Shown piece by piece: positions 37,578 to 45,312 of a stretch of DNA of 64,000 nucleotides; the first letter of the stretch is position 1, and every line of letters begins with the position of its first letter. A program made the position numbers and the translations under genes. The notes under the pieces were generated by a model. It did not search any database. It was given only the letters and a program-made list of their open reading frames with translations, and was not told where the DNA came from. The stretch spans positions 16,933 through 80,932 of the forward strand of contig NZ_MDFN01000024.1 of NCBI RefSeq assembly GCF_001730525.1. The letters run 5' to 3'. This DNA comes from Arcticibacter eurypsychrophilus. GTDB taxonomy: Bacteria > Bacteroidota > Bacteroidia > Sphingobacteriales > Sphingobacteriaceae.

Positions 37578-38630
37578 TTATATTATCTTTTTGGAGTCTA
37601 TGGTATTCAAAATTTTACCAGCATCAGCTACTAAATCAATCCTGTCTATATGTACTGAAACAACGTCTTTTTTATTTCGCTTACTTAGTGCAGTATTGTA
37701 CGTTTTATCATAATACACTAGTACGATACGGATAAAGTCAGCCATCCGATTTTCCGCTATAGCTTGAATGGCAAGTTTAGTCTGTTCCAAACCTAATCGT
37801 TTTTTTATCCGTTCCGTACATGATATCAAAAAGCTTTGATCTAAAACACCATATTCATCGACCAGCATTTCAACCCTTTTTTCCTGAGGGACATAAATAT
37901 TTACTAATAACGAATCACGCATTTGATCCCAAAAAGGGTGAGGTATACATCGTTGACCTATGGTTAAACTTTCATCCTCTATCCAGGTACGTTGACCCGG
38001 ATCAAGTTTATTGAGCTGAGCAGCTAAATTATTCTCAAACTGTTCCTGTGTAGGCTGAATCATGGTACTCATTGATCCATAAGCTGATCCCTGATGTTGA
38101 GCTAAACCTTCCAGATCGATCACTTGCTCATTTAAAGACATGAGCTGATGTAATATTTTTGTTTTACCGGAGCCTGTCATGCCACCCAAAACAGTCAGCA
38201 GATACGGTTTCTCAAACTGTTCGATAGTCCACTTCCTGTAATTTTTATAGCCTCCTTCAATAAGATAAACTTCAAAGCCATATAAATTAAGTGCCCATGC
38301 CATCGCGCCACTTCTCATTCCTCCTCGCCAGCAATGAACGCCAATCTTCTTCAACGGTGCAATTTCCAAAGCTTGTTTTATAAAGCCCGACCACTTGCTA
38401 CCCGTCAGGTCAAAACCTAACAATATAGCCTGTTCTCTTCCAACCTGTTTGTAGGTAGTTCCAACAATGACTCGTTCTTCATTGGTGAATAAAGGTATAT
38501 TGAACGCCCCTGGAATTTTACCCTGCTCAAACTCTGCAGGAGTTCTGACATCAACTAAGGGTATAGCATTAGGTAGACTGATAAAATCATTAATGGAAAT
38601 TGGGTTGATCATTATCTTGATTTGACGCAA
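37578..38630 (-). CDS. mnmH: tRNA 2-selenouridine synthase
   Basis: The 350-residue protein begins with a rhodanese domain (LVDVRTPAEFEQGKIPGAFNIPL) having the catalytic Cys in GVHCWRGGMRSGAMAW, followed by a P-loop domain with GGMTGSGKTKIL near residue 150. This two-domain layout is unique to MnmH/SelU, which replaces sulfur with selenium at wobble uridine 34 of tRNAs for Lys, Glu and Gln, using selenophosphate. Adjacent selD gives the donor. The start could be at the Met at residue 7 (MINPISIND). Confidence 0.95.
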   Translation of the reverse strand: MRQIKIMINPISINDFISLPNAIPLVDVRTPAEFEQGKIPGAFNIPLFTNEERVIVGTTYKQVGREQAILLGFDLTGSKWSGFIKQALEIAPLKKIGVHCWRGGMRSGAMAWALNLYGFEVYLIEGGYKNYRKWTIEQFEKPYLLTVLGGMTGSGKTKILHQLMSLNEQVIDLEGLAQHQGSAYGSMSTMIQPTQEQFENNLAAQLNKLDPGQRTWIEDESLTIGQRCIPHPFWDQMRDSLLVNIYVPQEKRVEMLVDEYGVLDQSFLISCTERIKKRLGLEQTKLAIQAIAENRMADFIRIVLVYYDKTYNTALSKRNKKDVVSVHIDRIDLVADAGKILNTIDSKKII

Positions 38631-38686
38631 ATATGCGCAAATATAAGACTTGAATCATAAAGCATTGTAAAGCTAAAATAGGTTCA

Positions 38687-38806
38687 TTACCCCGGCATGC
38701 TATAGATAAACTCTTCAGTAACAATTTTCCCTTCCTTCACTTTATACACACAAACCTCACTCATAGCCATTCTGCCATGCTGTTTAATAATGTAATTAAC
38801 CAATTG
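38687..38806 (-). pseudogene. 3' remnant of an NTF2-like (SnoaL-type) gene
   Basis: On the minus strand the frame just before the stop at 38687 reads QLVNYIIKQHGRMAMSEV, then VCVYKVKEGKIVTEEFIYSMPG. That is the usual C-terminal strand pair of NTF2-like proteins. An in-frame TAG ends the frame on the upstream side and no start region or N-terminal half is found. It is best read as a decayed fragment between mnmH and the antitoxin gene. Confidence 0.55.
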
Positions 38807-38897
38807 CTAAATATGATAAAGGAGGTTTTTAGCAACATGATAAGGTTAAGTTCATTTGCCTCACTAAAACACGTATCTTTATAAAAACACACCTAGT

Positions 38898-39158
38898 TTG
38901 ACAACAAAGTTGACATTAACCGTAGATGAGAACGTCATTAAAAAAGCGAAGTCCTACTCCAAGCAAACAGGCAGAAGTTTATCAGAGTTAATAGAAAAAT
39001 ATTTGGAAACACTTACTGAGGTACACTATGATGCAGAGCACATTTCCCCTAAGCTGAAGAAAGTAGTGGGTCCGGTTAAGCTGCCTGCAAATTTTAACGA
39101 GAAAAAGAACTTGGAGCTTATTTCGAAAGCAAGCATTTATGAAGAATGTGTTTGTTGA
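38898..39158 (+). CDS. DUF6364-type antitoxin
   Basis: The 86-residue protein TTKLTLTVDENVIKKAKSYS followed by GRSLSELIEKYLETL is a ribbon-helix-helix-type antitoxin of the DUF6364 group, usually paired with a PIN-domain toxin. The start codon is TTG. The start of a PIN gene overlaps its last 20 bases but is cut short after about 20 recognisable residues, so the antitoxin has lost its partner. It may still bind DNA. An NTF2-like remnant lies upstream. Confidence 0.8.
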   Translation: MTTKLTLTVDENVIKKAKSYSKQTGRSLSELIEKYLETLTEVHYDAEHISPKLKKVVGPVKLPANFNEKKNLELISKASIYEECVC

Positions 39159-39282
39159 TACAAATATTCTGATTGGCCTTCTTGCTGGCAGACTTTCATT
39201 CAGTCCTGTTTTACTTAAAAGGTTAATTCTGCAATGTCAGCCATTGGCAGGAACATTTTACCACTATCAGGCAAAACGATAA
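39139..39282 (+). pseudogene. Truncated PIN-domain (VapC-like) toxin
   Basis: The ATG at 39139 overlaps the DUF6364 antitoxin end. The frame begins MKNVFVDTNILIGLLAGR, a clear PIN start with the first metal-binding Asp in VDTN. After about 20-28 residues the sequence becomes the reverse strand of the GNAT gene and stops at 39282, giving 47 codons instead of about 130. The toxin is therefore dead, interrupted at or near the GNAT module boundary around 39200-39215. Confidence 0.75.
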
Positions 39283-39715
39283 ATCCGAATTTTTCATAAA
39301 AGGCAACAGCATCACTATCTAATGGGTCAACGATAACACCAATAGATCCTAAGCTATGGTTGGCAATTTCATAACTTCGTTTAAGTGCATCTACTAATAT
39401 AATACTCCCCAATCCTTGGCCTTTAAACTTTATATCAATCGCAAGTCTTCCCAGTAATGTAACTCGCAAGACCTCATAAGATTGCGGCATCTTTCTTTTA
39501 ATTGCTTTGGGTATCAACTTAGAAGGTATAGATGCGTTTGAAAGTGTATAATATCCCCTGATGGTCGTTTCGTCGAAAAGGACGAATACAACACATAATT
39601 TACGTTTAACATCCTGGCTTGCTTGTGTATGCAGATAATTATCTAGCATCTCTTTACCACATCTAAAATCCTTTTTGTTTAATAAAGAATTTAGTAGCTC
39701 GATTTTAACGCTCAT
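39215..39715 (-). CDS. GNAT-family toxin, TacT-like
   Basis: The 166-residue acetyltransferase has the TacT-type start KIELLNSLLNKKDFRCGKEMLDNYL, then RGYYTLSNASIP, VTLLGRLAIDIKFKGQGLGSIIL (motif A, acetyl-CoA loop with Gln-x-Gly-Leu-Gly) and DSDAVAFYEKFGFIVL with the conserved Tyr. Such toxins acetylate the amino group of charged tRNA and stop translation. The gene overlaps the DUF1778 antitoxin gene by four bases, as expected for this module. Its 3' end abuts the stump of a PIN toxin. Confidence 0.88.
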   Translation of the reverse strand: MSVKIELLNSLLNKKDFRCGKEMLDNYLHTQASQDVKRKLCVVFVLFDETTIRGYYTLSNASIPSKLIPKAIKRKMPQSYEVLRVTLLGRLAIDIKFKGQGLGSIILVDALKRSYEIANHSLGSIGVIVDPLDSDAVAFYEKFGFIVLPDSGKMFLPMADIAELTF

Positions 39716-40008
39716 TTTTTCTTTTGTATGAACGCATTATACCTTTCTGCAGCATCAAGTAATTTTTGATTGGGTCCAGATGGGTTCAGGATAGCATTAA
39801 AAAATATCTCCCGATCTTTTTCCGATGCGAGTATAGTGTTGTGTTCTTGAATGATAGCTGTCGCTTTCTCATGAACTGTATTAATAATAAAATCGGTAAG
39901 CGTACGAAACCCTCCCAAACTTGCTGCATACTCAAATAGTTCTTTCTGAGCTTTTGGTATTTTGGCATCAAATCTTGATTTTGCTGGTGTTGTTATTTGC
40001 TTCTCCAT
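39712..40008 (-). CDS. DUF1778 antitoxin, TacA-like
   Basis: The 98-residue protein has the ribbon-helix-helix DUF1778 pattern RFDAKIPKAQKELFEYAASLGGFRTLTDFI and a C-terminal tail AILNPSGPNQKLLDAAERY that would wrap the GNAT toxin. It precedes the toxin with a four-base overlap and should also repress the operon. An AT-rich 70-base gap with GTACGTATTATT-like repeats lies upstream and may hold the operator. Confidence 0.87.
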   Translation of the reverse strand: MEKQITTPAKSRFDAKIPKAQKELFEYAASLGGFRTLTDFIINTVHEKATAIIQEHNTILASEKDREIFFNAILNPSGPNQKLLDAAERYNAFIQKKK

Positions 40009-40077
40009 AAAATGAATAATCTGTAATACAATTATACGGAAATAATACGTATGTATTATGAATAAAAAAAGTTGAGT

Positions 40078-41064
40078 CTATTGTTTTCTAAAATAAACCC
40101 GCTCTTTCAAAGAAATACCAGCATTTGTCTCTTTTTCTTTAATCTTAGGAGTTGATAGTACCGATTTTATATTGAGTTCAACAGTTTGTTTGGTAGTTTT
40201 ATTTGCCAGTCCCAGCATGAGTAAATTGCCTTTATAAAACATTCCTTTGATTTTTTCTTCTCTGCCCGGATAGTGGGATGGCAGTGTAATAAACTCTTTT
40301 GTAGGATAATCAGATGGCTTTTCAGATTGAAAAACACCAATGATTGCGCAAGGACTGAACGCTGCACTATTCAGCAGGATGCTTTCATTGGTTTGGCTAA
40401 CAGTTGAGTACAACATCAGTGACATACTGACTAGTGCCAAACAGTCTTCTGGAACTGTTTCTGTAAATGTGATTACTTGTTCTTCGATGGTTTGATAGCC
40501 TTCCAAATCCACATCCTGAAAGCCCAGGTTTTCATAATACTCTTCCCTGAAGTTAAATGCAACCAAAATTAGCCTTATGCGGTGTTTCATATAGGCTCCG
40601 CTTGCATTTTTAGGTCTTTTGATGTCGGTTTTGGTGTTTAAAGGACCGAGGGTAACACTTACCAAACCCTCTAAACTTTTACTTACCGAGTGGCTTATCT
40701 GCAACACTTCATGCAATTTGCTATTGGTATTGAAGTCCAATCCCTGTAATAAAGAAAGGTTTCCATCATGCAGATCCCTCTTCCCTTTCTCTCCAGTCAC
40801 ATTATTCAACAGAGACCGGTACACCAGTTGCGTACTCCTGTAAGCTGCCGTACCATCCTTAAAAAAATAAGCCGGTTTAAATGCCTCCCTTATAACTGCG
40901 GCTGCAGAACTTGAAAGTCCAAACTCGGTAGCGCTCCTGATGGTTTTTTCAGTTTGCTTAAATTTCTTTGCTTTGCCCTGGATGATGTTCTTTCCCCGGT
41001 ACTCACGGTAAATTACTGAACCTGCTGTTCCGTGTACCATTCCTTTATTATCTATTCTAGCCAT
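40078..41064 (-). CDS. Hypothetical protein of unknown function
   Basis: The 328-residue protein begins ARIDNKGMVHGTAGSVIYRE and continues RGKNIIQGKAKKFKQTEKT, then RSATEFGLSSSAAAVIREAF. The opening vaguely resembles DUF6266-type Bacteroidota proteins, but I cannot assign a family. There is no signal peptide or membrane span; the middle and end are rich in beta-type segments. It is next to a toxin-antitoxin pair and has 670 gene-poor bases upstream, an accessory-type context. Function is unknown. Confidence 0.6.
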   Translation of the reverse strand: MARIDNKGMVHGTAGSVIYREYRGKNIIQGKAKKFKQTEKTIRSATEFGLSSSAAAVIREAFKPAYFFKDGTAAYRSTQLVYRSLLNNVTGEKGKRDLHDGNLSLLQGLDFNTNSKLHEVLQISHSVSKSLEGLVSVTLGPLNTKTDIKRPKNASGAYMKHRIRLILVAFNFREEYYENLGFQDVDLEGYQTIEEQVITFTETVPEDCLALVSMSLMLYSTVSQTNESILLNSAAFSPCAIIGVFQSEKPSDYPTKEFITLPSHYPGREEKIKGMFYKGNLLMLGLANKTTKQTVELNIKSVLSTPKIKEKETNAGISLKERVYFRKQ

Positions 41065-41434
41065 ACTCTTTTATAATTTGCATAAAGTAATAGCTAATAA
41101 ATCTTAGGACCGAAAGTTGAGCAAAATCTTCTCAACTCTTCTTGAATAAGGTATGATTATGCGCTTTTTACGCATTTTTCGATTCTATTTAAAATTCCAG
41201 TTTAGACCTAAACAGGATAGCAATTATAGTCAATGCGATTCAGAGCAAAATCCTACTGGTAAATTTCTGGTGCAAGTCCGACTTAAATAAGCTACAGTGG
41301 GACTTACATCAGAGTTAAACCCCTATCATTTTAGAAACATATAACAGAAAATAAAAATCTATTTTAACTACGAACAGCCGAAGGGCTTAACCGGGATTTC
41401 GCATCTTCCTATTTCCTTGTATCCCGATTAAAAT
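41065..41434. other. Gene-free stretch
   Basis: No intact gene or strong structure was found in this AT-rich stretch. A short GC-richer patch around 41225-41320 (TGGTGCAAGTCCGACTT and nearby) hints at a structured RNA, but no known riboswitch core was matched. Confidence 0.4.
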
Positions 41435-41716
41435 GTGCCAACCACGATCGTATTATCATTCTTTGCCTCTATGATCGCAGGATTCTATCGATACAAAACG
41501 CTTATTGGTCGGTACATGGAAGAAACATAAGATTTCTTTGCTAACTTCAACGAATCTATTGATTCTTTATCCTACACTAAGTTTGGATGGATATTTGATC
41601 ATGGATTTGTAATAAGGGGATCTCTGGCAATAATATTTACGCTGTTTATAACACTAAGTGATGATTTATCACGTATATATTGCAAAGAAAATTTTAATAT
41701 TCACACACATTTCTGA
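41435..41716 (+). pseudogene. Possible membrane-protein remnant with an in-frame TAA
   Basis: From a GTG at 41435 the frame reads FFASMIAGFYRYKTLIGRY, stops at a TAA (41528-41530) and continues open as DFFANFNESIDSL, then FGWIFDHGFVIRGSLAIIF up to a TGA at 41714. The amino acid make-up, with a likely membrane span, looks protein-like on both sides of the stop. No family was recognised, so it could also be chance. Confidence 0.3.
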
Positions 41717-41734
41717 CCTGGATAACTAATATAT

Positions 41735-43330
41735 ATGAACACCAAAAAGACCAAATCTTTAACCTACATCTTATCTTTAGCCGTTATAGCACTTAGTACC
41801 ACTACAAGTTGCAAAAAAGATAAGGAAACGCCATCCAGGTCGGATATAGAACGAGTCGAAAAAATTACCGACTCCATATTTCTTTATGCAAAGGAGGCTT
41901 ATTTATGGAATACCTCATTGCCAACTTACGAAGTATTTAATCCAAGGCAATATGTGCAATCAGATGAAGAAGCAGGATTTAATGCGGAGCTATTAAAAAT
42001 CACCAAATATCCAATAAATCCGTCCACAGGAGTTTCTTATGAAGAGGTAGCAAAATATCCTTCTGAAACCAAATACAGTTTTATCAGCAATACTGATAAC
42101 GACAACCCAATCGCTTTTGTTGGTAATGCTAAAAGTTCTGTAGACCTTGAAGGAAATGGATATGATCTTGGGATAGACATTAAATTATATGGAACCGAAA
42201 CAAACTTTGATGTTTTTGTAACTGACGTTGCCCGTAACTCTCCAGCTGAAAAGGCTGGTATTATGCGCGGAGATGAGATTACTTCTATTAACGGTACTGC
42301 AGTTGGTAATAATTTTGATGCTCAGGAAGATTTATTGAATAATACTTTTTACAATGATAAAGTAACCCCTGCTACTTTAAAAGGAATAAAACGAGATGGT
42401 TCTGCATTAAGTGCTGTACTTAGTGTGAGTTCATATAAGGGAAATCCAATTTCAAAAGACACCATTTACACTGCAGGTGCGAAGAAAATAGGGTACATGG
42501 CATACTCATCCTTTACTACTCTTGATAAAAATTCCAAGCCAGTTCTTGATGCAGTGTTTAGCAAATTTGCTACTGCAGGAGTTACAGATTTAATTATCGA
42601 TTTGCGTTATAATGGTGGTGGTTATGTAACTACTGCTCAATACCTGGCAAATTTGATAGCTCCTATAAGCATCGATAACAGCGTCATGTTTTCCGAGCAC
42701 TATAACAAGAACATGCAGGATAAAAACATTCCGCTTCTTAGCAAGAAACCTTATCTAAATGATGATAATACAATTCGGTATTCGGGTGGAAAAATGGTTA
42801 CTTATGCAGATATTCCTTACTCAGTAGCTGAAAATACAATTTTATTTGATAAGCAAGGTCTACTGAACAACATTCGCAACGTTGTTTTTATTGTCTCTTC
42901 GAGCACTGCATCTGCCAGTGAACTGGTAATTAATAGTTTAAAACCGTATATGAATGTTCAGCTGGTGGGCGAGCAGACTTATGGCAAACCAGTTGGCTTT
43001 TTCCCTATAAAGATAGATAAATACGATGTTTATCTGAGTATGTTTGAATCCCGGAATAAGAACGATGAAGCGGATTATTATCAAGGTTTTACCCCGGATG
43101 AACCTGCTTCCGATAATGTTTCTTATTTGTTGGGTGATAGAAATGAGAACTCCATTAATGCTGCTTATAAATATTTGGTAAATGGTGCTTTTCCTGGTAT
43201 TTCGTCAAGCTCTACATCTTCCATAAAAACCTCCAGAGGTGCAATACTTAAGCCTTTTACAGAAGCAAACAAAAAACTTCCAGCTAAAGGATTTAGAGGT
43301 ATGATTGAAGATCGAATTAAAACGAAATAG
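41735..43330 (+). CDS. S41-family carboxyl-terminal processing protease, lipoprotein
   Basis: The 531-residue protein has a lipoprotein signal (LSLAVIALSTTTSCKKDK), a PDZ domain near residues 140-220 (VARNSPAEKAGIMRGDEITSI) and a ClpP/crotonase-fold S41 core: VTDLIIDLRYNGGGYVTTA near 285, the nucleophile Ser in SSSTASASELVINSL near 390 and the Lys in GEQTYGKPVGFFPI. It should cleave proteins at the cell envelope. The order PDZ-S41 and the lipobox are usual for Bacteroidota members. It converges on the YCF48-like gene. Confidence 0.92.
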   Translation: MNTKKTKSLTYILSLAVIALSTTTSCKKDKETPSRSDIERVEKITDSIFLYAKEAYLWNTSLPTYEVFNPRQYVQSDEEAGFNAELLKITKYPINPSTGVSYEEVAKYPSETKYSFISNTDNDNPIAFVGNAKSSVDLEGNGYDLGIDIKLYGTETNFDVFVTDVARNSPAEKAGIMRGDEITSINGTAVGNNFDAQEDLLNNTFYNDKVTPATLKGIKRDGSALSAVLSVSSYKGNPISKDTIYTAGAKKIGYMAYSSFTTLDKNSKPVLDAVFSKFATAGVTDLIIDLRYNGGGYVTTAQYLANLIAPISIDNSVMFSEHYNKNMQDKNIPLLSKKPYLNDDNTIRYSGGKMVTYADIPYSVAENTILFDKQGLLNNIRNVVFIVSSSTASASELVINSLKPYMNVQLVGEQTYGKPVGFFPIKIDKYDVYLSMFESRNKNDEADYYQGFTPDEPASDNVSYLLGDRNENSINAAYKYLVNGAFPGISSSSTSSIKTSRGAILKPFTEANKKLPAKGFRGMIEDRIKTK

Positions 43331-43352
43331 AGGCTTCAAAATTCGGATCGTA

Positions 43353-44360
43353 TTAAAGAGTCAATATCGCTACTTTTCCGTTATTGCCTGCTATTACTGC
43401 GGTTTTTGACTTTTTCAATACGCCAACGACGTTATAACTTTGAGCTGATAGATTGATCCATGTATTTCCACCATCTTTAGAGAGGTCTGTACCCGAGGTG
43501 CCTGTTGCAATTAACGTCTGTTTATCCAAGTAGGTTATGCAGGAACGGAAGCCCCAAGGATTTATCTTAGCCTTTTGCCAGCTACGACCGCCGTTACTGG
43601 TCATCATGAGGTTATTGACCCGTACAGTATTGTTTTTATAGTCGCCTCCGGTTATTACACCTGTTTTTGCATTCCAAAAACCTATGGAATAAGCACCCTG
43701 CGTACTTGCTCCTTGTGTCATTAAGGTATTAAAAACCTCCCAGCTTTTTCCCTGATCGGAAGAGTAATATACGCGCGATTTGCTACCTCCCGTAATAATC
43801 CAGGTTTTTCCATTATTCTGCGTTTTGATTCCGGTATTACTGGCGGCAAAACTGGCTTCTCCTTGTTCCAGCGGGATGTTTAGGTTTTCTGATATATTCA
43901 TCCAGTGCTTACCTCCGTCTTCCGTTTTAAGCAATTGCATTTTTCCTTCTATAGGGTCTCCGTACACCAATCCCTGCTGATCGTTGTAAAAGCTGATGCC
44001 ATCAAGGAATATTTCCTTTGAATCGTTTCGATAGGTTTCAGTCCAGTTTGTTCCGCCGTCTTCGGTATAAAGGATCAGACCGGGAGTTCCGGAACTCATC
44101 ACTACGGCTTTTGTAGCTGAAAAGGCTTTTATGCCTCTAAAATCAAATGCCTTATATTTTGCGGATTGCTTCCAGGACCAGTTATTTCCTCCGTCTTTGC
44201 TAGTTGCTGTCCAGCCATTACTTCCGCTCAGCCAGACCATCAAGGGGTTAACAACACTCATGCCTCGAATACTTGATTCGGGACCTCCTTCAATAGGCTG
44301 AAAGGTTTGTGCAATGAGATGGATTGGGAAGAATGCAAGGAATAAGATGATTTTGTTCAT
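43353..44360 (-). CDS. Secreted YCF48/BNR-repeat beta-propeller protein
   Basis: The 335-residue protein has a signal peptide (MNKIILFLAFFPIHLIAQ) and repeated DGGxxW units: SKDGGNNWSW, TEDGGTNWTE, TEDGGKHW, SSDQGKSWE, TSNGGRSWQ and SKDGGNTWIN. These mark a BNR/sialidase-like or YCF48-like propeller. Such proteins may bind glycans or assist assembly of envelope proteins; no catalytic site is visible. The start was set at MNKII because it gives a clean signal peptide, not the upstream ATG at 44381. It faces the divergent araR gene. Confidence 0.85.
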   Translation of the reverse strand: MNKIILFLAFFPIHLIAQTFQPIEGGPESSIRGMSVVNPLMVWLSGSNGWTATSKDGGNNWSWKQSAKYKAFDFRGIKAFSATKAVVMSSGTPGLILYTEDGGTNWTETYRNDSKEIFLDGISFYNDQQGLVYGDPIEGKMQLLKTEDGGKHWMNISENLNIPLEQGEASFAASNTGIKTQNNGKTWIITGGSKSRVYYSSDQGKSWEVFNTLMTQGASTQGAYSIGFWNAKTGVITGGDYKNNTVRVNNLMMTSNGGRSWQKAKINPWGFRSCITYLDKQTLIATGTSGTDLSKDGGNTWINLSAQSYNVVGVLKKSKTAVIAGNNGKVAILTL

Positions 44361-44514
44361 AAGAAAACTGAGAAGAAGCAATTTGAGAATAATAAGGCAA
44401 ACTCAAAAGTATTTATTTGTCATTGAACGAAAGAAAATGAAATTAATAAAGTATTAATGTAATAAAAAACTGAAATTTCTTATCTTTCGATTCTATTTAT
44501 TGAAAGTACCTTAA

Positions 44515-45240
44515 ATGACCATAAACCCATTCATGAACAAATATTCTAAACAAACTCGACAACTTATAGCAGTTGACTGTATCATTTTCGGTTTTGATGG
44601 GGAAAACCTAAAGTTATTAGTGATTCATCGTGGATTTGAACCTGAAATGGGCAAATGGAGTGTCGTAGGCGGTTTTCTGCAAGCTGATGAAAGTCCGGAA
44701 GACTCTGCTGCCAGGATCTTGAAACAGCTGACTGGTTTGGAAGGTGTATATATGCAGCAGCTGGAAGCTTTTGGTGATCCAAAACGTGATCCTATGGAAC
44801 GGGTGTTGAGTATCACTTATTTCGCCCTAATCGATATTGATCAATATACCGAACAGCTGAGTGAAGAATATAAGCCGGAATGGTTTCTTTTGAAAGAGCG
44901 ACCAGAGTTAATTTTTGATCATAATGCTATGGTGGAAGCGGCATTGAAGAAAATAAGATACAAAGCCGCCCTACACCCTGTACTGTTTGAACTCCTACCA
45001 GAGAAGTTTACTCTACCCCATTTACAAGCCTTGTATACAGCTGTATATGACGTTGAATTTGATAAACGGAATTTTAGCAGAAAGGTACTGTCAGCAAATC
45101 TTTTGATCAAACAGAAGGAAAAAGATAAAGAAGGCTCAAAGAAAGGTGCCTTTTATTATATGCTGGATAAATCACAATATAAAGACAAACTGCAGTCTTT
45201 TTTAAACTTCGTACCAAGTCCGAATAATTTTCTTTTATAA
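44515..45240 (+). CDS. araR: Nudix-type arabinose-responsive transcriptional regulator
   Basis: The 241-residue protein joins an N-terminal Nudix domain (GKWSVVGGFLQADESPEDSA, with a degenerate Nudix box) to a C-terminal winged-helix segment (LPHLQALYTAVYDVEFDKRNFSRKVL). This is the NrtR/AraR arrangement in which the Nudix part binds a ligand. In Bacteroidota the type next to araBDA is AraR, which responds to L-arabinose. It is 72 bases before araB. A TATCTTTC box near 44481 may be its promoter. The Nudix catalytic glutamates are partly changed, in line with a sensor role. Confidence 0.9.
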   Translation: MTINPFMNKYSKQTRQLIAVDCIIFGFDGENLKLLVIHRGFEPEMGKWSVVGGFLQADESPEDSAARILKQLTGLEGVYMQQLEAFGDPKRDPMERVLSITYFALIDIDQYTEQLSEEYKPEWFLLKERPELIFDHNAMVEAALKKIRYKAALHPVLFELLPEKFTLPHLQALYTAVYDVEFDKRNFSRKVLSANLLIKQKEKDKEGSKKGAFYYMLDKSQYKDKLQSFLNFVPSPNNFLL

Positions 45241-45268
45241 AATTGCATGCTTTTCCAATAGTAATATT

Positions 45269-45276
45269 TATTTTTG
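45269..45276 (+). promoter_or_regulatory. Candidate araB promoter -7 box (TATTTTTG)
   Basis: TATTTTTG fits TAnnTTTG exactly. A TTG at 45243-45245 lies 23 bases upstream, at the long end of the accepted spacing. Transcription would start near 45283, about 30 bases before araB. Confidence 0.5.
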
Positions 45277-45286
45277 AGTCAATTAA

Positions 45287-45301
45287 GTGTTAGTTAGACA
45301 C
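45287..45301 (+). promoter_or_regulatory. Candidate AraR operator (GTGT-7-ACAC palindrome)
   Basis: GTGTTAGTTAGACAC is a short interrupted palindrome right after the predicted araB transcription start, a place where a bound repressor would block transcription. The match is by symmetry and position only; I do not have a verified AraR consensus for this group. Confidence 0.35.
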
Positions 45302-45312
45302 GAATACCAATT

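Noticed and set aside
41225..41320. Possible riboswitch or intron piece (GGTGCAAGTCCGACTT)
   Set aside because: It has only a loose likeness to structured-RNA cores; no conserved core or downstream gene of fitting type was found.
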